64,000 bases of DNA from Rhizophagus clarus (lineage: Eukaryota; Glomeromycota; Glomeromycetes; Glomerales; Glomeraceae): NCBI GenBank assembly GCA_015698045.1, contig BLAL01000088.1, positions 124,001 through 188,000 on the forward strand. The letters are read 5' to 3'. The notes under the pieces were generated by a model. The model saw only the letters and a list, made by a program, of their open reading frames with translations, was not told the origin of the DNA and did no database searches. Positions 12,003-25,996 of this stretch are shown piece by piece. How positions within the stretch are numbered: the stretch's first letter is position 1; each line of letters opens with the position of its first letter. The position numbers and the translations under genes were made by a program.

Positions 12003-13265
12003 AAACTGCAGTCTTTTTACGAGATTTGTACTTTTTTGATGCGGACTTTTTATGGTCAGGGCAAGCCTGAACCTGTTTAGGGGGTTCTATTGTCGTATTT
12101 TCTGAGTGGAATCACTCTTGTTGTCTTTTGTCTTCTTTGACTTAATTGGTAAGGGTGTCCTGGAATTCGTCAATTTTATTTTGTCCGTCTGTAAGGTGAG
12201 TGCTCGCATCAACCTTTCATGCGTTTCAAAATAGAGTATTCCTTTGAGTCCTTGTTTATCCTTGATGACTTTCCACGCAGCAGCTCTCATATACTGGAGG
12301 AGGGATTCGCCATCAGATGTGAATTTGATATATATTGCATCTTCTGTAGTGTCGGCAGAGAAGCGGAAGGAGGTTTGAAAAATTTCTTGACTCTTTCTTT
12401 GTGTGAGCTTCCATTCGTCAGGAAACCACTGGACTCATATACCTCCTAGTTGGGTATACCAAGGCATCAAAATGAACTTGGTATCCTTTGTAGAGTTTAA
12501 AACTATGTCCACACGAATCGTGTAGTACTTATATTGGGTCTTGAAGAAAATGTTTAAAACACGGTCCCAGTCAGAAAAGGCAGACCTTATTTTATCTGGG
12601 GACCAAGTGGTGGGTACATCGTATATCATGATAGTTCGACGTTGACGATTTTGACTTTCATGAACCATGTTATTATCGCACGTGATTTTCTGAATTGACC
12701 CTTGCTTCTCTTTGCCTTTATTGGGTTTTGTGGCTGGAAGTGTTACAACAGGGGAGGTGATCACAGATACATCCTGCGTAATTATCAGATCGACTGCCAA
12801 TTTTGAAATAAAACTCGTGGCTTCCGCCGATAACTTACTATTTATGATCATGACCTGAGATTCTGTAGATATTATTGGTGCGCTTTGTTCCAATTGTGCC
12901 CATGATTGCTGCGGCTCCAAGTCTTTGAAGTTGTTTCCTTGAGAGGATGGCTGTAACATATCTTTAACCCTGATATAAAGTCTGTCTAGTGTTAAACGCA
13001 AGTGCTTTTTTCCTAGACTGGCAGATATACAGTGGTTATTGGAGTTAGAAGCGTTCTTAGCTCCTGCAAACTGGTAGTCTTCTTTTTGAAACAAGTTCTG
13101 CTCACTGGCGAGAAAAGCGAGTGTTTTGTATTATTTGTCTGGTTTATTAGGCTTTCCTATGGGGGCTACTGAGTATACATGACATAAGTCTTTTATCAGT
13201 TCAGCCTCGAAGGTTTTTATTAACTCTGTGATAGATGTGGACCAAGTTTTTTCAAAATTTTCCAT
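12003..13265 (-). pseudogene. LINE ORF1-like / RNA-binding relic
   Basis: On the minus strand a frame starts near 13265 (MENFEKTWSTSITELIK), runs after a break into 13094-12435 (219 codons), hits a stop and continues as 12434-12087 and slightly beyond. The conserved part reads TIMIYDVPTTWSPDKIRSAF followed by NIFFKTQYKYYTIRVDI, then WFPDEWKLTQRK and later KGILYFETHERLMRAL. This arrangement is familiar from repeated Rhizophagus ORFs and from the RRM-like nucleic-acid-binding domain of LINE-type ORF1 proteins (recalled, not searched). At least two lesions interrupt it: a stop near 12434 and a stop/shift near 13130. No reverse transcriptase or endonuclease is present, so it is a dead fragment. 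Confidence 0.6.
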
Positions 13266-13368
13266 CTTCTCTATATGTATTTTGTCTGCATATTTTTTGA
13301 CAAAAAATTTGTGAGAAAGAGTTTTTTTCCCATACTCAAAATTTCTGTCGTCCAGAATACTTAATACA

Positions 13369-13740
13369 TAGGTGACAAATATTTACTATGATCACGTGAT
13401 TTACCCGCATCCCAAAGGCACGTCCTAAATATATGCCAATAACTCGATGTGACAGTGACGAATAATGTGTGACAAATAGAGATCAGACCACTCGAAAAAA
13501 ACTGTTGTTGAGATAAATATAAATAATGCATTCCTCATGGTCACGTGACAGATGACACTAAAATCTCTCATCCTTCCTAATCTGGTAAATATTACCTTAA
13601 CCTGGCACATGTTTAGTTTGAGCCTCTAAGAGCACCCCAAAAAATTCTGCGGTCATGTAACAAATTTATGATCATTTCCTAAATTGGGAAATCTAAAGCA
13701 GAGCAGAATCACGTAATCATAGTAAAATATTTGTCATCCA
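13369..13740. mobile_element. Short inverted-repeat element (MITE-like, ~370 bp)
   Basis: The left end GGTGACAAATATTTACTATG followed by ATCACGTGATT is matched in reverse complement by the right end GGATGACAAATATTTTACTA followed by TGATTACGTGATT, about 34 bp of imperfect terminal inverted repeat. There is no coding capacity inside (the 61-aa frame is incidental). No convincing target-site duplication could be defined, so the superfamily is unknown. Confidence 0.6.
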
Positions 13741-15235
13741 GTATCTTACCCTTTACTTTCTCATTTTTATTAAGTATTTTGGACTTAGAATTTTTTCAGT
13801 TAGTAAAAACTTATTTGACATATCCATTATTTATCACATTTATAATTTTATAATGCCATAATTTCAGTTAAATTTGCTCTGTTTTAAATATTCTCCTAAA
13901 TTGACATACTGATTATTTTCTAAATTAAAAATGAAAATCTTACATATCTGCATTTACTTTTCAATACATATAAGAAATTTAATACATTTAATACTAGTCC
14001 ATCTGGAAGTATAGTAAATGAACTAAAAGGAAAAAAGAGTCAGCGTGTATCAATTTCTCAAATTGATTTTACATATAATATATAATCATATTTATTTGCT
14101 TTGTTCGTTGATATCTTCATGATAAATAATAATAAATTTTCATTGAAAAATAATATGTTAAATTCTCTGCATAACTATATCTTAATAAAGTTTACCAATA
14201 TTTATATTTTCTTTTTCTTTTCTTACCTAAAAACTGATTTATAAAGATACTCAACCTTTTCAATAATTGCTGGTATTTTTTTAAAAATAAAATTGACAAA
14301 CATGTATAATATATAACAAATTAAATAAAGCATACATCGGCATTATTTTAAAAGATGATAAAATAAAATTATAAAATTATCAGCAGAAATAGCTGATGTT
14401 TTATAACTAATGCTTAAAAAACTGAGATGGTAGTACTAAATGATATACTTTTTGATTATAATAATTTAATTTACTTAGTAACAAGTAAAAATGATATTAT
14501 CAAATTTTAATAATTGCAAATGTAATCAGCATTTAATTATATTTATAGATTATTACATATGTGCAAATTTTAATACTACTTCAATTTTTATGATATAACC
14601 CCAAATAACAGTCAATAAATTGATATGTAATAACACAAGTTTAAAGCACTCTAATTAGTTATAATTTGATTAGATGATCAATTTTACTATAATTTTACAC
14701 ATTTTTAATTTTGTTATTTATTCATTTTGCAAATAATTATTTATAGTATAAATTATCAATTTATTATTATGCCCATATTATAGTAAGTATTTAATAAGAA
14801 GGATGATTTATTATTAAATAATATATTATTAAATTTAGATGCAAAGGATTTATTAGAGAATAGTGAAAATAGTATGATAAAAGAATATATTGATATTCAA
14901 AATGTAAATGTAAAAATTTTATATCAATATATAGTATATAAAAGTTATATAAAAGTTATTAATGTTTCTTAAATTTTTTTTTAAAAAAAATATTTATGTA
15001 TATATATATTTAATCTAATAAAGCTATATAAAATTAGGTTTGGGCAAGTTTCAGATATTAAGTAATTTGAAATTTAGAGTTCCAGAAATTATAAAGATTT
15101 GAAAAGTTTTGGAAGTTTGGACCAAGTTTCAGAATTTGACTTTAAAAGGTGAAATATTTCACCAATTACAAACAGTTTCGCTCACAACATTGACTATATC
15201 AAATTAATATTGTTATTTGTTACATATAGTTTTAT
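13741..15235. other. Extremely AT-rich sequence
   Basis: Nothing recognisable: long A/T low-complexity sequence with no convincing open frame, splice pattern or repeat boundary. Confidence 0.6.
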
Positions 15236-15490
15236 ATCAATGAATCATAATGCAAGGTAGAATCCAATAATCCTTACCAGCATTATGTAATGATAGATGG
15301 CTTTAAATAATAACCATTTTTTTAATATAAATTTGCATCCTGGATCTTTATGTTAACTTAGATTAAATTTATAATGCTGGTCTGATTCAACATTAGAATA
15401 TTGGTACAGCTTTAATTACAAAGAGGCAAAGTAAAATATTGCATCATAAAACTATATATAATATTAGTATACTAAGGTTTTTTTTATTAA
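15236..15490. repeat. Dispersed ~255 bp repeat, copy 1
   Basis: Pairs with 15702-15975 in direct orientation. Shared words include AATCATAATGCA, CAGCATTATG/TGGCATTATG, ATGTTAACT, AAATTTATA, TTTAATTACAAA and AAACTATATATAAT. About 470 bp separate the two copies. It is non-coding, and its class (MITE, SINE or local duplication) is unclear. Confidence 0.6.
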
Positions 15491-15701
15491 TTGAAAATAG
15501 AATTGTATTCGACTTTAAGCATCACTATAATGTTGAATCTAAAATTTTAATGTAATTTTGATAAAAAAGTGGTGCCTAAATTCAGAAGGATACAGTAAAC
15601 AAAATATTAATAATAATAATTGTGTCAAATAAAAAATAGGCATGCCAAAAAAAAAATCTGATTTTTTTGTTTAATTTGTGATATTTTTTAGATACGGGGA
15701 A

Positions 15702-15975
15702 TAGGTATAGTAAATCATAATGCAGGCCAGGGTCTAATTCTTGCTGGCATTATGCAAACTCCAGGTGGTAATTTTACTTGTAGCTTTAGATTAAGAATAT
15801 CATGTGACTTGGATGTATGTTAACTCGGGCCAAATTTATAGTGCCGACCTGAACTAATATCAGTGTAACCTAAAATATCGGTGCATCTTATTACGCTTTA
15901 ATTGCAAAAGGGCAAAGACATGTTACAATTGCTACATCATGAAACTATATATAATAAGGTTTTTTATTGAGAAAA
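15702..15975. repeat. Dispersed ~270 bp repeat, copy 2
   Basis: Direct-orientation relative of 15236-15490 with the same ordered words, diverged by small indels. It is less AT-rich than copy 1 (for example GCAGGCCAGGG and GTGCCGACCTG), which fits C-to-T type decay in copy 1, although the direction of change is an inference. Confidence 0.6.
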
Positions 15976-18900
15976 AATTTACTGATGTACCATCTGACTA
16001 TACTTCTTAAGAGAGAGGTACTGGATTTTAGTCAAATTTAATAATGTTATATTATAACTATATAATAGCAGTTGCTAGATGTAGAAGAGGTAGAAGGAGC
16101 GGAAGATTTAGAATATATAGAAGATGAATATTTATTATTATATTTTAATAAATTTACCAATTTTTAGTTTGATATTTGCTCGAAGGACGCTATTCTGCAA
16201 GAGTTTCTCTGTATAAGCCAATCACATCGAATCTTGGTCATGTGTTATAAATTACTAGATTTTTCTTTCTAAATACTAATATAAAAACCCTCGAAATGCT
16301 TTGTAAGTTTATAATTTTGTAGGATTTACGAATAAAATTCAAAATTTTAAAATTATGAAGTATGTAATATTGTTTTATTATGCAATCTAACAGAATTATG
16401 TGAATTTAACACAATCTTAAATGGCAAAGAGTAACGGTCACCCGTTAGTTGATAACACGAGATTTTGCTTCATTAATATATTTCACATTTGATTGCTCGA
16501 ACGTTAATTTACAGAATGCGTAAACGAATTTACTTGGGTATTATGGATAGAGCCAAGAAATTAACAACAAAAATTATGATAGATGAAAGTGAATAAAACA
16601 TCGTTGAATTTAAATATGATAAATTGTAGCTACAAGGTCGCAAGCGATCTTGCTGTAGTCAAGGAAGATGTATGGGTTGTATAATGGAGTTGATCTATTT
16701 ATTATCGTGTAGTAAATAAGAGATGATGGGAGAGGTATTGTATATGAATTAAAAGGTAAAGGATTATGAGGTAGTAGGGACGAGCCCCAATTGTTTCTCT
16801 TTATCCTTTTTCTCTCATTATAATTAATTGTGAATCGAAACGTGGATTTTTTTATTTTGCGCATTATTTCAAAATAATTTTATTTAGTAATATCACTGAC
16901 ACTTCAATTAAATTAAGTTGCCGATTCAAATCATCTAGAAACGCGACGTTGCCTATGCTGAAAATTTCAATTTGCGTAAAAAACTATAAAATATATTTTA
17001 GTCGATAAAGAAAAAAATTAAGTTGCCATCATAAGTTTAGACAATATTTAATTACATTACAAGAATAATTTTTTTAGTAAAATTAAAATGCTAGTTTGAG
17101 ATTATAATTATATTGCAGAGACGTAGAAGAATGGAATTTTTATCATATTACATACATTTGATTATCATTAAAAGGAATTAACGAACATTAAATAAAATAG
17201 CGTCTGATTAATTAAAGTGGGGTTTTAGGTAAACTCTAAAAAGTCAGGATCGTAAGTACTAATTGCATTATCAAACGTTATACGATATAATCGCTTTTTT
17301 TTGTAAGTAAATCTGCACAATTTCCATCGTTATAATTAACATAAATGTTCCGCCTTATTTGTAATTAACCATTCAAAATGAGCATAAGAATACTGAGAAA
17401 TAGAATACCAATTACGATTAAGAGAGATTTTGGTGGATTTTTTGGTGGCCAAGTTATTAAATACATTTTCGCCCGTTACATGTGCATAATACGTAGGTTA
17501 AATGCGCTGGAATGCTGACACTGGATGTGGTGCATTGAAAGTTACCATAGTGACTTTTGTTTAATAAAATATTTTTGTGTACAATTATATATTGATTTTC
17601 AATTATTAAACATTCAATATTACTAGGTAAATATGTAGTTTCAAGGTATTGAAGAAGACGGTATAATAAATATTATAAGAATTTTCCAGTTGTTCTCAAG
17701 GTTGTATTTATTTAAAAATAATCCTTATTTGTGGCGTTAAATCCTTTCATGAATTTCCAAAAAATTCTCATGAAAATTTGTAATATCATGAGATAATGTT
17801 TCACATATTGATTTGATTTATTATGATGAATAACCCCTGTTTTTTCTATTGTTCCTTATACGTATCAGCGTAATACAGATTATTATCTCATAAGAGCGTA
17901 ATTTCTTCGCGAATGATCGAATTAAAAAATATATATATATTTACAATACGTTGTCAAAAAAAAAATTTTTTTTTTATTTTGCACTGTGTATACACGTCAC
18001 CTGTTGCGAAATTTCCACGGAAAGGTTTTAACAAAAATGGAAAAATCAAAAGAATAAAAATTATATAGGTACTAACTTAATTTTGTCTAGATCATGTAGA
18101 TCATGCAAGCAAATCATGTGCAGTGAAAGAGATGTAACGCAACACTAATATTCCGATATGATACGTGCTACTTTGCGGCTTTAATAATTCTTTTCTTTCT
18201 TTCCATAAAAACACTTTCTTATGAAAGTTATTTTTGTCATACCTATTAACTTATCAATGTTTCATCTGGTGCGATATTTTCTTTTCAGAATATGGAAATG
18301 AAACTTTTACTGATAGATTACTCGGTATACCTTAATATAAGATAATCCTTATCAACGATGCTTAGAGAGCCAGTAACAAAGACGCTGGAGAACGTAAAAA
18401 TTAGTAGGAATTAATTAGAGATAGGAAAACTAAAGCAATAGAATTTGTGTTATCGTTGAACCATTGATGAAAGTACAGTATCTGCGATATAAGTTCTCGC
18501 CTCATAATATGGAATCATATCTCTTCTGATAATCAAACATCTTAAAAATTAAAAGAACATAAAAGAAAGAATTACAACTTATAAAAATTATCATTTCAGT
18601 TTCTTTTTCTTTTTTTTTTTTTTTGTTGGATTTCGATATTCTTAAAGTTATGATAAATCAACAAATTGATGTAATGATAATTTTGTGTTAAACAAATGGT
18701 TGTAAGTGGTTGTGTGGATTTCACTGTGGATGGGTATGTATATATTTTCTTATTTTGAATTTCCACGTTAAAATCTATTTTAATAGCTCTCAAATTTGTA
18801 CGACCAATTAATTGATCTTTCCATTACCAGAGGACATCACCTTAGGCGGAACAGGAAAAGGCAGAGAGGATAATCTTTTTTATCTTTAATGATGAGGAAG

Positions 18901-21900
18901 AGTTTCTTTTTAGTTGGACTTATTCTAATGTAACGGGAAGATGTTATTTCCTAACAAATTTTCTTAAAGTAATGTTGAAGAGTTCTTTTAGCTGGATTAT
19001 TCTTAATAATTTTATAATGTGGTTTTAAACTAGTGGGGAAGGGTTGGATTTATTCTCATTAATTTTTCTAATGTAGCGAGAGGATGGTTTTCTTATTTTC
19101 GGTATCCGAGCATCGAGTCGCTTCTATTGCACTTTTTTTTTTTAAAAAAAATTACCGCGTGTTGAGTTAAAGGTATTCAGCGTTTTAATGATCAATAAAT
19201 CAAAAATTATTTACGTATTAAATTATTTTTCATTTGGTCTAATTTTGGTCTAAATATTCCATCCGATTTTGACTATCCGGTGAGACCAGCTTGATCTTTG
19301 TGATCAAAAAAACAATATGTCCTGTATGACAAATCTATTATATAGCATCAAACAAAGTTTTGTTTTGCTTTCACGTATCGAATTTTCCGGGATATTTGAC
19401 GGATTAAACAAACAGCTGATTATTGATAACTTTTGCGTTGAAATTTATTAGAATAGATACAATACATATATAATGAATACAATAAATACAATATAACAAA
19501 TATAAAAATAGGATAAATTTTTATATTAAATAATAAAATAGAACCATTTAAATATTTAATTATTTATCAGCTTTATCAAAAGCTGCTTTAATCACTTTTT
19601 CTTCGATCATTGTAACGAAAAATTTCTAATATATCACCATCATTTTTTTTTTTTTTTAATAAATTATATTCTATTGAAGTATCCCAAGGTATCATAAATA
19701 ATTGTAATATTTTCAATCTATAAACGATAAATAAAAAACATGTTAAACGGTCACCTTTTCTTACCAGAAAAAAAAAGAATTTATGAAGAGCATAGGATAA
19801 TATGTATGTGAATTGGTTTAATTAGTTTTATAAATTTGTTTTTTGTAAGTTCGATTCGGTGAGTAAACCTCGACCTGTTTGTATAGCATATACCGTCATG
19901 ATAAAATGATAAGCCATTTTTAATATTTAATTGTGAAAAAAAGGGGCTCATGTCTGCTGCGTTGTTAGAATCTTTAAACAATAACAGGAATACTGTATAT
20001 ATGGGCAATTTTAATTAATATGGGAAATTTTAGACAATCAATATAATAAATATGGACAATTTATAATGCATCATGCTACTTTTCGATATGTAGAATGATC
20101 GAATATTATTTATACTATAATTAATTTATTTTTATTGAACAGGAACGTACGAATACGGATAATAAATTTAGCAGAAATAATGCAGTTATTATGCGGACGA
20201 TATTGTACTATATCACATAGAATGTATTCTCATGCAATTGGGATTCGTGCATAATCCTAACGAGTATGGTATAATGAGACGGAACAAAGGATTGTATTAT
20301 CTATTGGAGCGGATCCGTTTTGCGGCACGGTATAAGTTTAACCGGTTAATCCAGCTCCAAATTTAATAAAAACGTTTTGGTACATAAGAATTTCATATCT
20401 TCCATTTTCTAGAAGAGACCAAGAAATTACCGTTAATGATTCGATCCGGATAAAAACACATCCAGATAAATTAAAAAAATTATCCAGTTTCTATCCAGAT
20501 TATTTGACTCATATATCAATATAAGGATATATAAGTGTCACGCTAGTCAGTTGCGCCACGGATACGAGATTTACCGAAATTCAAACTAGGTAACGGGAAC
20601 CGTTGGAGCCGTCCGAAACGTCACATTAATTGATTAGTTAGCGTGTATTCTATAATTGCGCCACATGTTCTTTCCAAAATATTATTTCAGAAAAAAGATT
20701 ATGAATTCCAGCAAAACTTGTATTTTATTTCTCGCAAGAAATAATCAAAGGATGAAGGCGGTGAGTAAACTTTCCTTAAACATTAGTACGCAACTAACTG
20801 TAACAAAAAGCGTGATACAAGAATAGACGCGGCGTGACAGACATCGCATTGCATTAAACGAGTAAGTGTTCACAACTTGGCGCGGTCATCGTAAAACAGT
20901 TTGTTTCTAAATTTGTCATTGAAAAATTATTCTTATTTTAGATAAATAATGCTTTAATTCTTTGAGATCGTGAATTTAACCGGTAATTAGCGTAACCGGA
21001 TTCAGCAGTAACTTAATTTCTTTCTATAATGAATTTTGCATACTCGAGTCTCGCAACCGGTTTACAGTCGAAATTGTTACAAGTATTTAAATGCAATCAA
21101 CATCTTATTCCTTACAAGAAGAACTTGTGGCAAAATTAGCAATGTATATATATATATATATACACGATAAAAAATCTTGTACGACACGTCGTCCAAAAAT
21201 AAAAACATGTTTTGTATATTAAGGATTGGGAGTATGAAATATGAAATTGCTAAATATGTAATATATTCACTCGGAATTAAGATTAACCACTAACCGTGTG
21301 ATCACAAACCACCTTTAATCTGAATTAATGTGGCTGACGAATAATATAATTCATCCATTTTCAGTTTTTTTAAAAAATATTAAGGCGAGAATAAAACATA
21401 TACTTCGTAAGGAGTAGGGAAAGATTTGTAAAAGTTCCATGTAACTTTGGGCCTACCGCAGAAATTATTACTCTGTACGTCGATTATATCGATAGAAAAC
21501 TCGATTTTTCTTTCTGTACGACAATGTCAGGTCCGGTAGTTAAAAAAAACAATGGTTAAATTAATTGAGCATTTGAGCGACAAATAAAACCAAATACACA
21601 TATTTAATCATATTTAAATATTAAGTATACACGTAAAATAATGTCACGTTGTTATGGTTTTAGGTGGTCAAATATATTTTCAATCATAATATCTTATCTG
21701 GGTGCATATTTAAATAACTTAGGTAAAAGTACAAATCGCAATTAATTTTAAAGGTAAATACGAATAAAGCTTAATTTTTGGGTGAATAAAAAGAGAAAGG
21801 CAAAGAATAAATTAAATAAAACGGGAATAGAATTTTTTTTTTGGGGTCACAAGTGACCTTAATTACTTTGCACTTGCTGCTGAAGGTTGAATATTTTTTT

Positions 21901-24900
21901 TTTTCGTTTTAAAATCTGAGTGGACTACTGGTTTTGTCCAAACTTAAACATCTTTAGATGTTCAATTAAAAAAAAAACAACGTCTTTTTAAATGATTCAC
22001 TTTCTTATTAGCGCTTGGTTTTGATTGATTAATTTCAGTTTTTTTTTAACTGAATTCGATTTCGATATTTGAGGAAAAGGTTATTTAAGAGATAAAAAGG
22101 TGAAAATTATCTAACATAGAATGTCTATAATAATTTATTTGAATGTGTAAGTTTTACTTCGTTCAAATTAAAAGAGAAAATTAACAATTGCATTTCAAAA
22201 GAAATAATCGCTTACATGTTAAATTGCATTCTAGTATTCGATCGGGATTGGATGAATTGAAGGGTACGATGATAATAATACTCTGACTTGGTCTGTCAAT
22301 ATAAATATACGTGATTAGAATTCTTAATTATAATTGTCAGTAACTTCTCCATGCTTTTCCTTACCAGAGGAAACTCACGAACGAAGAGCTTGCGGAAGAA
22401 TTGAAGAACTAAGTGTCTATTATATAGGCGTCCTCGAGAATATAAACTAATCTATGAAAAGGAGGAAAAAACACGTTTTATAAACTTATTTAGGAATTCC
22501 TTGTGAAAAAGGAGGCTTATTACACTCTTCATTGTTAAGAAAGATCCAATGAAAATTGTAGCAAACGATCCATAAAAAGATTTTTAAATGAAATTTTTCA
22601 AGAATGAAATATTAAAATTCTTCTTTAGGCATTTAATGATCAGCCCCCCAAAAAGCCTTCAAAAAGCCCAGTATAGCCAGCGTATAGCCGCCCCGTTTAT
22701 CACAAAATTTTACTGCTTCTGCGACTTGCAAATGAATTTATTAATTCGACATGGGAGTATCCTTGGGCAGTGCCAGACGGCAATAAGACCAAGCAATAAG
22801 CCATAACAGATAAGGCGGGTTACATAGAAGATTTGATCCGGCTATGAACCGGTCTAAAATTGGTTGATTAATTTTTAATTTCAGATTTCAGATTTACCAA
22901 CACTCGATTAACTTTGGATAATTTAGATTTTCAAAATTTTATTTATTTATTTATCTTTTATTTTTATTTTTATTTTTATTTCTTTTTTAATTACGATAAA
23001 TGATCGGTAGTTTCTGTGCCACATTTTTCACACGATCTTTTAAATGGCGTAATTCACCATTAAAAACATTAAACAAGTTGTTTTTTAACTTTTGTGTGAA
23101 ACCATAAAAACCAGAGGTGTACCGTTAATCCAATAACATATATATTTATTTAAAAGAAAAAAAGTAAAAATTGAAACGAAATAAAACGAATATATATATG
23201 TATAGGATCTATAAAAAAAAAAAAGAAAAAAAATTTACGTATATGCTTGTATACATGTAGAAATTCGATAAAAAGAAAAAAGTGGAAAAAAACATAAAAA
23301 ATCTATTTCATAACAGATTATAATCCGAACGACTAAAAAAAAAAAAAAATAATAAAAATTATAACGAATTCTAAATTTTTAATAAAAACGACCGACCAAA
23401 AAAAATTTATAACGTATATAAATTTTTGATTTTTAAAACTTAAACGAACGACGAAAAAAAATTATACCGAATATAAATTTTTAATTTTTAAAACCAAACG
23501 ATCGACCAAAAAAATTATAACGAATTTTAAATTATTATAACGAATTTTAAATTTTTTTAATTTTTTTTTACATAAATATATATAGATTAAGACTTCTTCA
23601 TGTAAATACGAGATAGGTAACGAAATTATTTTGCATAGCTCGTTTCACTTTCATTTTTACGAAATACGACTTATCGGTTGCCTTTAGAAGTGTAATAAAG
23701 GTGCAAAAAAAAAAAAAAAAAAAAATTAATAATTTGATATTATAGTTATGATTTAATTAATTCGTATTACTAACCAATTTCTATTATTTTGTAATAGTAA
23801 TAATCATAAAGCTTAATTATATCTTAGAAATAATCATAAAGCTTAATTATATCTTAGAGTTTTTATTTTCATAATGATTTTTATCGAGGTTATATTATGG
23901 GTGCTTTTATATTTAATATTTGAGCTTTACCGCAGCATTGAAAGATATATGAAACGCATAAGGGGGTACAAGTGACAAGCTAACGGATTGTATTATGAAA
24001 TCATTTTAGAAAACTAAAAAAACTTCAATTAAAAGAACAACGCGTTTATCCTAATGCCTTGGCGTAAATATAAATAATTGCATTCCCATTTTCCTTTGTT
24101 CTTCTAGTTCGGATGAATCATTGATCCAGATAAAATGATGTATCGTAACGTATCGGCAATACTTTTTTTGAAAAGATTCTTTGTTCTAAAATCTTTTTTT
24201 TTAAAAAGTAAACAGCGCTTTAAACAAATAGAGAAATAGCGCGTCATTTCAACATTCTTGGCATAAATCATGAGACAAGACAACGATATGATTCACTGGC
24301 TTGTGATCTAAACAATTACTCTTCTCTGTTCAATCATTTATTTAAAATGGGAACGACTATTATAGAATAGGTATGCACGGAGTTCCGTAAGGAAGTGTAA
24401 AAGAAAACCTGAATATGCCCGGATATTACGCTTCAAATCAAAATAATTAGCACAAAAAAATTTTATTTTAATAATTATATGTAAATATATGATATCATGT
24501 GGTAATTTTATATTAATAACATCCGAGTATATAACAATGAATTTATTGAATAAAGATAAAACAGAATAATCGAAATACAATATATATTTATGTACGTATA
24601 GAAGGATTGGAAGTTTCATTGTTCGAATATTAATTATATTTAGGCATATTCTCGTATAATTCATACAATACATATAGTATGAATTAAAACAAAATAGAAA
24701 TAATATGCGAAAATAAAGAATTCAAAGGGTATCAATAAATATCATTTATTTGTATTAACTATTGAAAAAAATTCTATTATGATGGAAGGTTAAAAAATAC
24801 ATATCGGAATTCCGTCCGTAAATATATTATCCGAATATATACATATAGTGTACCACGGAATACAAGGAATACAAGCAAATTTTTTTTTAAAAAACACATA

Positions 24901-25613
24901 CGTTTTTTAAGTGGCTGCTGATAACTTACTAAACCCTATTATATTGAGATATTCTGCAGATCATAATAAATTTTCCGATTTGAGCTCCAAGTTGCAGGAG
25001 AATTTTCTCACTCAATATGTATTGAGGCGTCTAGTCGTTCTGTGCAGCAAAATGTCAAAAAAAAGATTTATTGGCATAATTGGTTTATCAACGAATTTTA
25101 ATTCATAAATTTTGAACAAAGGACATAATTATATTAAGTATGCTTTGAAACATCATATGCATATGTTGAAAGTTTTAAACATATGACATGATTGTCAAAT
25201 TTTTGGACGCCAGCAGATTTCATACTGTCCATAAATAATCATATAACGCATTTGCAAATTACGTGAATTATATTACATATAATTCGTTTTTTTATTCATT
25301 GTTCAAATAATTTTTTTATTTACAGTATAATACAAATCATATGACCTCTATATCAATTTTGCTCGTTCTGTTATTCTATAATAATTTCTTGAAATCGGAA
25401 TGGATTTATTTTTCGAATTTTTCGTTTTCGTCACAAGAAAATTGAAATACTTGGTCTTTATAGTTTCTCCTGCGATTGTCCTTATAATTTCGATGCCATT
25501 TGTTACCAAATAAGAAAAGTTGACATTATTAAAAGTTTGAAATAATTTAATATTAAAATATTATAATCTAAATTATACCATTAAATCTTATTCGGATCAA
25601 GTAGTATTATGAT
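15976..25613. other. Gene-poor AT-rich region
   Basis: No complete gene is recognised over about 9.6 kb. Noted items: a short acidic frame near 16070-16165 (DVEEVEGAEDLEYIEDEY); a small TCCAGAT/TCCGGAT cluster at 20443-20515; a possible first exon at 20701-20760 (MNSSKTCILFLARNNQRMKA, then a GTGAGT donor); and a possible last exon at 22371-22412 (KLTNEELAEELKN then stop, after a CAG). Whether these last two form one gene cannot be shown. Long A-runs occur at 22980-23720. Confidence 0.5.
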
Positions 25614-25996
25614 TTAATTTGTCCTTTGATGTTCTTCGGTCCTTTTATCCAATTCACTAGAATTTTGAATCCCTTCTCTTAGTATTTGAGCCAATCTAAT
25701 TGTTATGAAGATATTAATAATTACATCGACACCTATGTACGCCCATCTTGCAATTTTCGCTTTATCTTCGAACTTGTTTAAATTTCCAAGACGAAGATGA
25801 AATAACACAATATGTATTACTTATAAATTAATTTTATATAAATAAATAATTAATTAATTAATCATAAATTAATTCTAATTACCTGCAAGAAGATACTCTT
25901 TAAAAGAAACGAAATACCAAGAACTTTATCGATTTTTGGTTTTGAAAATTTTGAAACGAATCTCAATCTTCTTAATAATTTTCTTACAAAATCCAT
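25614..25996 (-). CDS. Small two-exon protein with one membrane segment
   Basis: Exon 1 is 25996-25883 (38 codons, beginning MDFVRKLLRRLRFV) and exon 2 is 25772-25614 (52 codons plus stop), joined in phase 0 across a 110-nt intron with GTAATT donor and ACAAG acceptor. The 90-residue product has a strongly basic, amphipathic N-terminus (KLLRRLRF) and a hydrophobic stretch YIGVDVIINIFITIRL, then a polar tail ending EEHQRTN. It could be a small mitochondrial or membrane protein; the basic start would fit a mitochondrial presequence, but this is only inference. No family is recognised. The reading of exon 2 without the intron gives a shorter frame starting at 25808. Confidence 0.55.

Noticed and set aside
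16610..16864. 84-aa minus-strand frame
   Set aside because: No recognisable domain or intron/exon support; composition matches surrounding non-coding sequence.
19845..19875. Possible tRNA B-box (AGTTCGATTCGG)
   Set aside because: No A-box or cloverleaf-forming arms could be found around it.
24338..24673. 111-aa minus-strand frame
   Set aside because: Hydrophobic, isoleucine/tyrosine-rich composition expected of chance frames in A/T-rich DNA; no homologous features.
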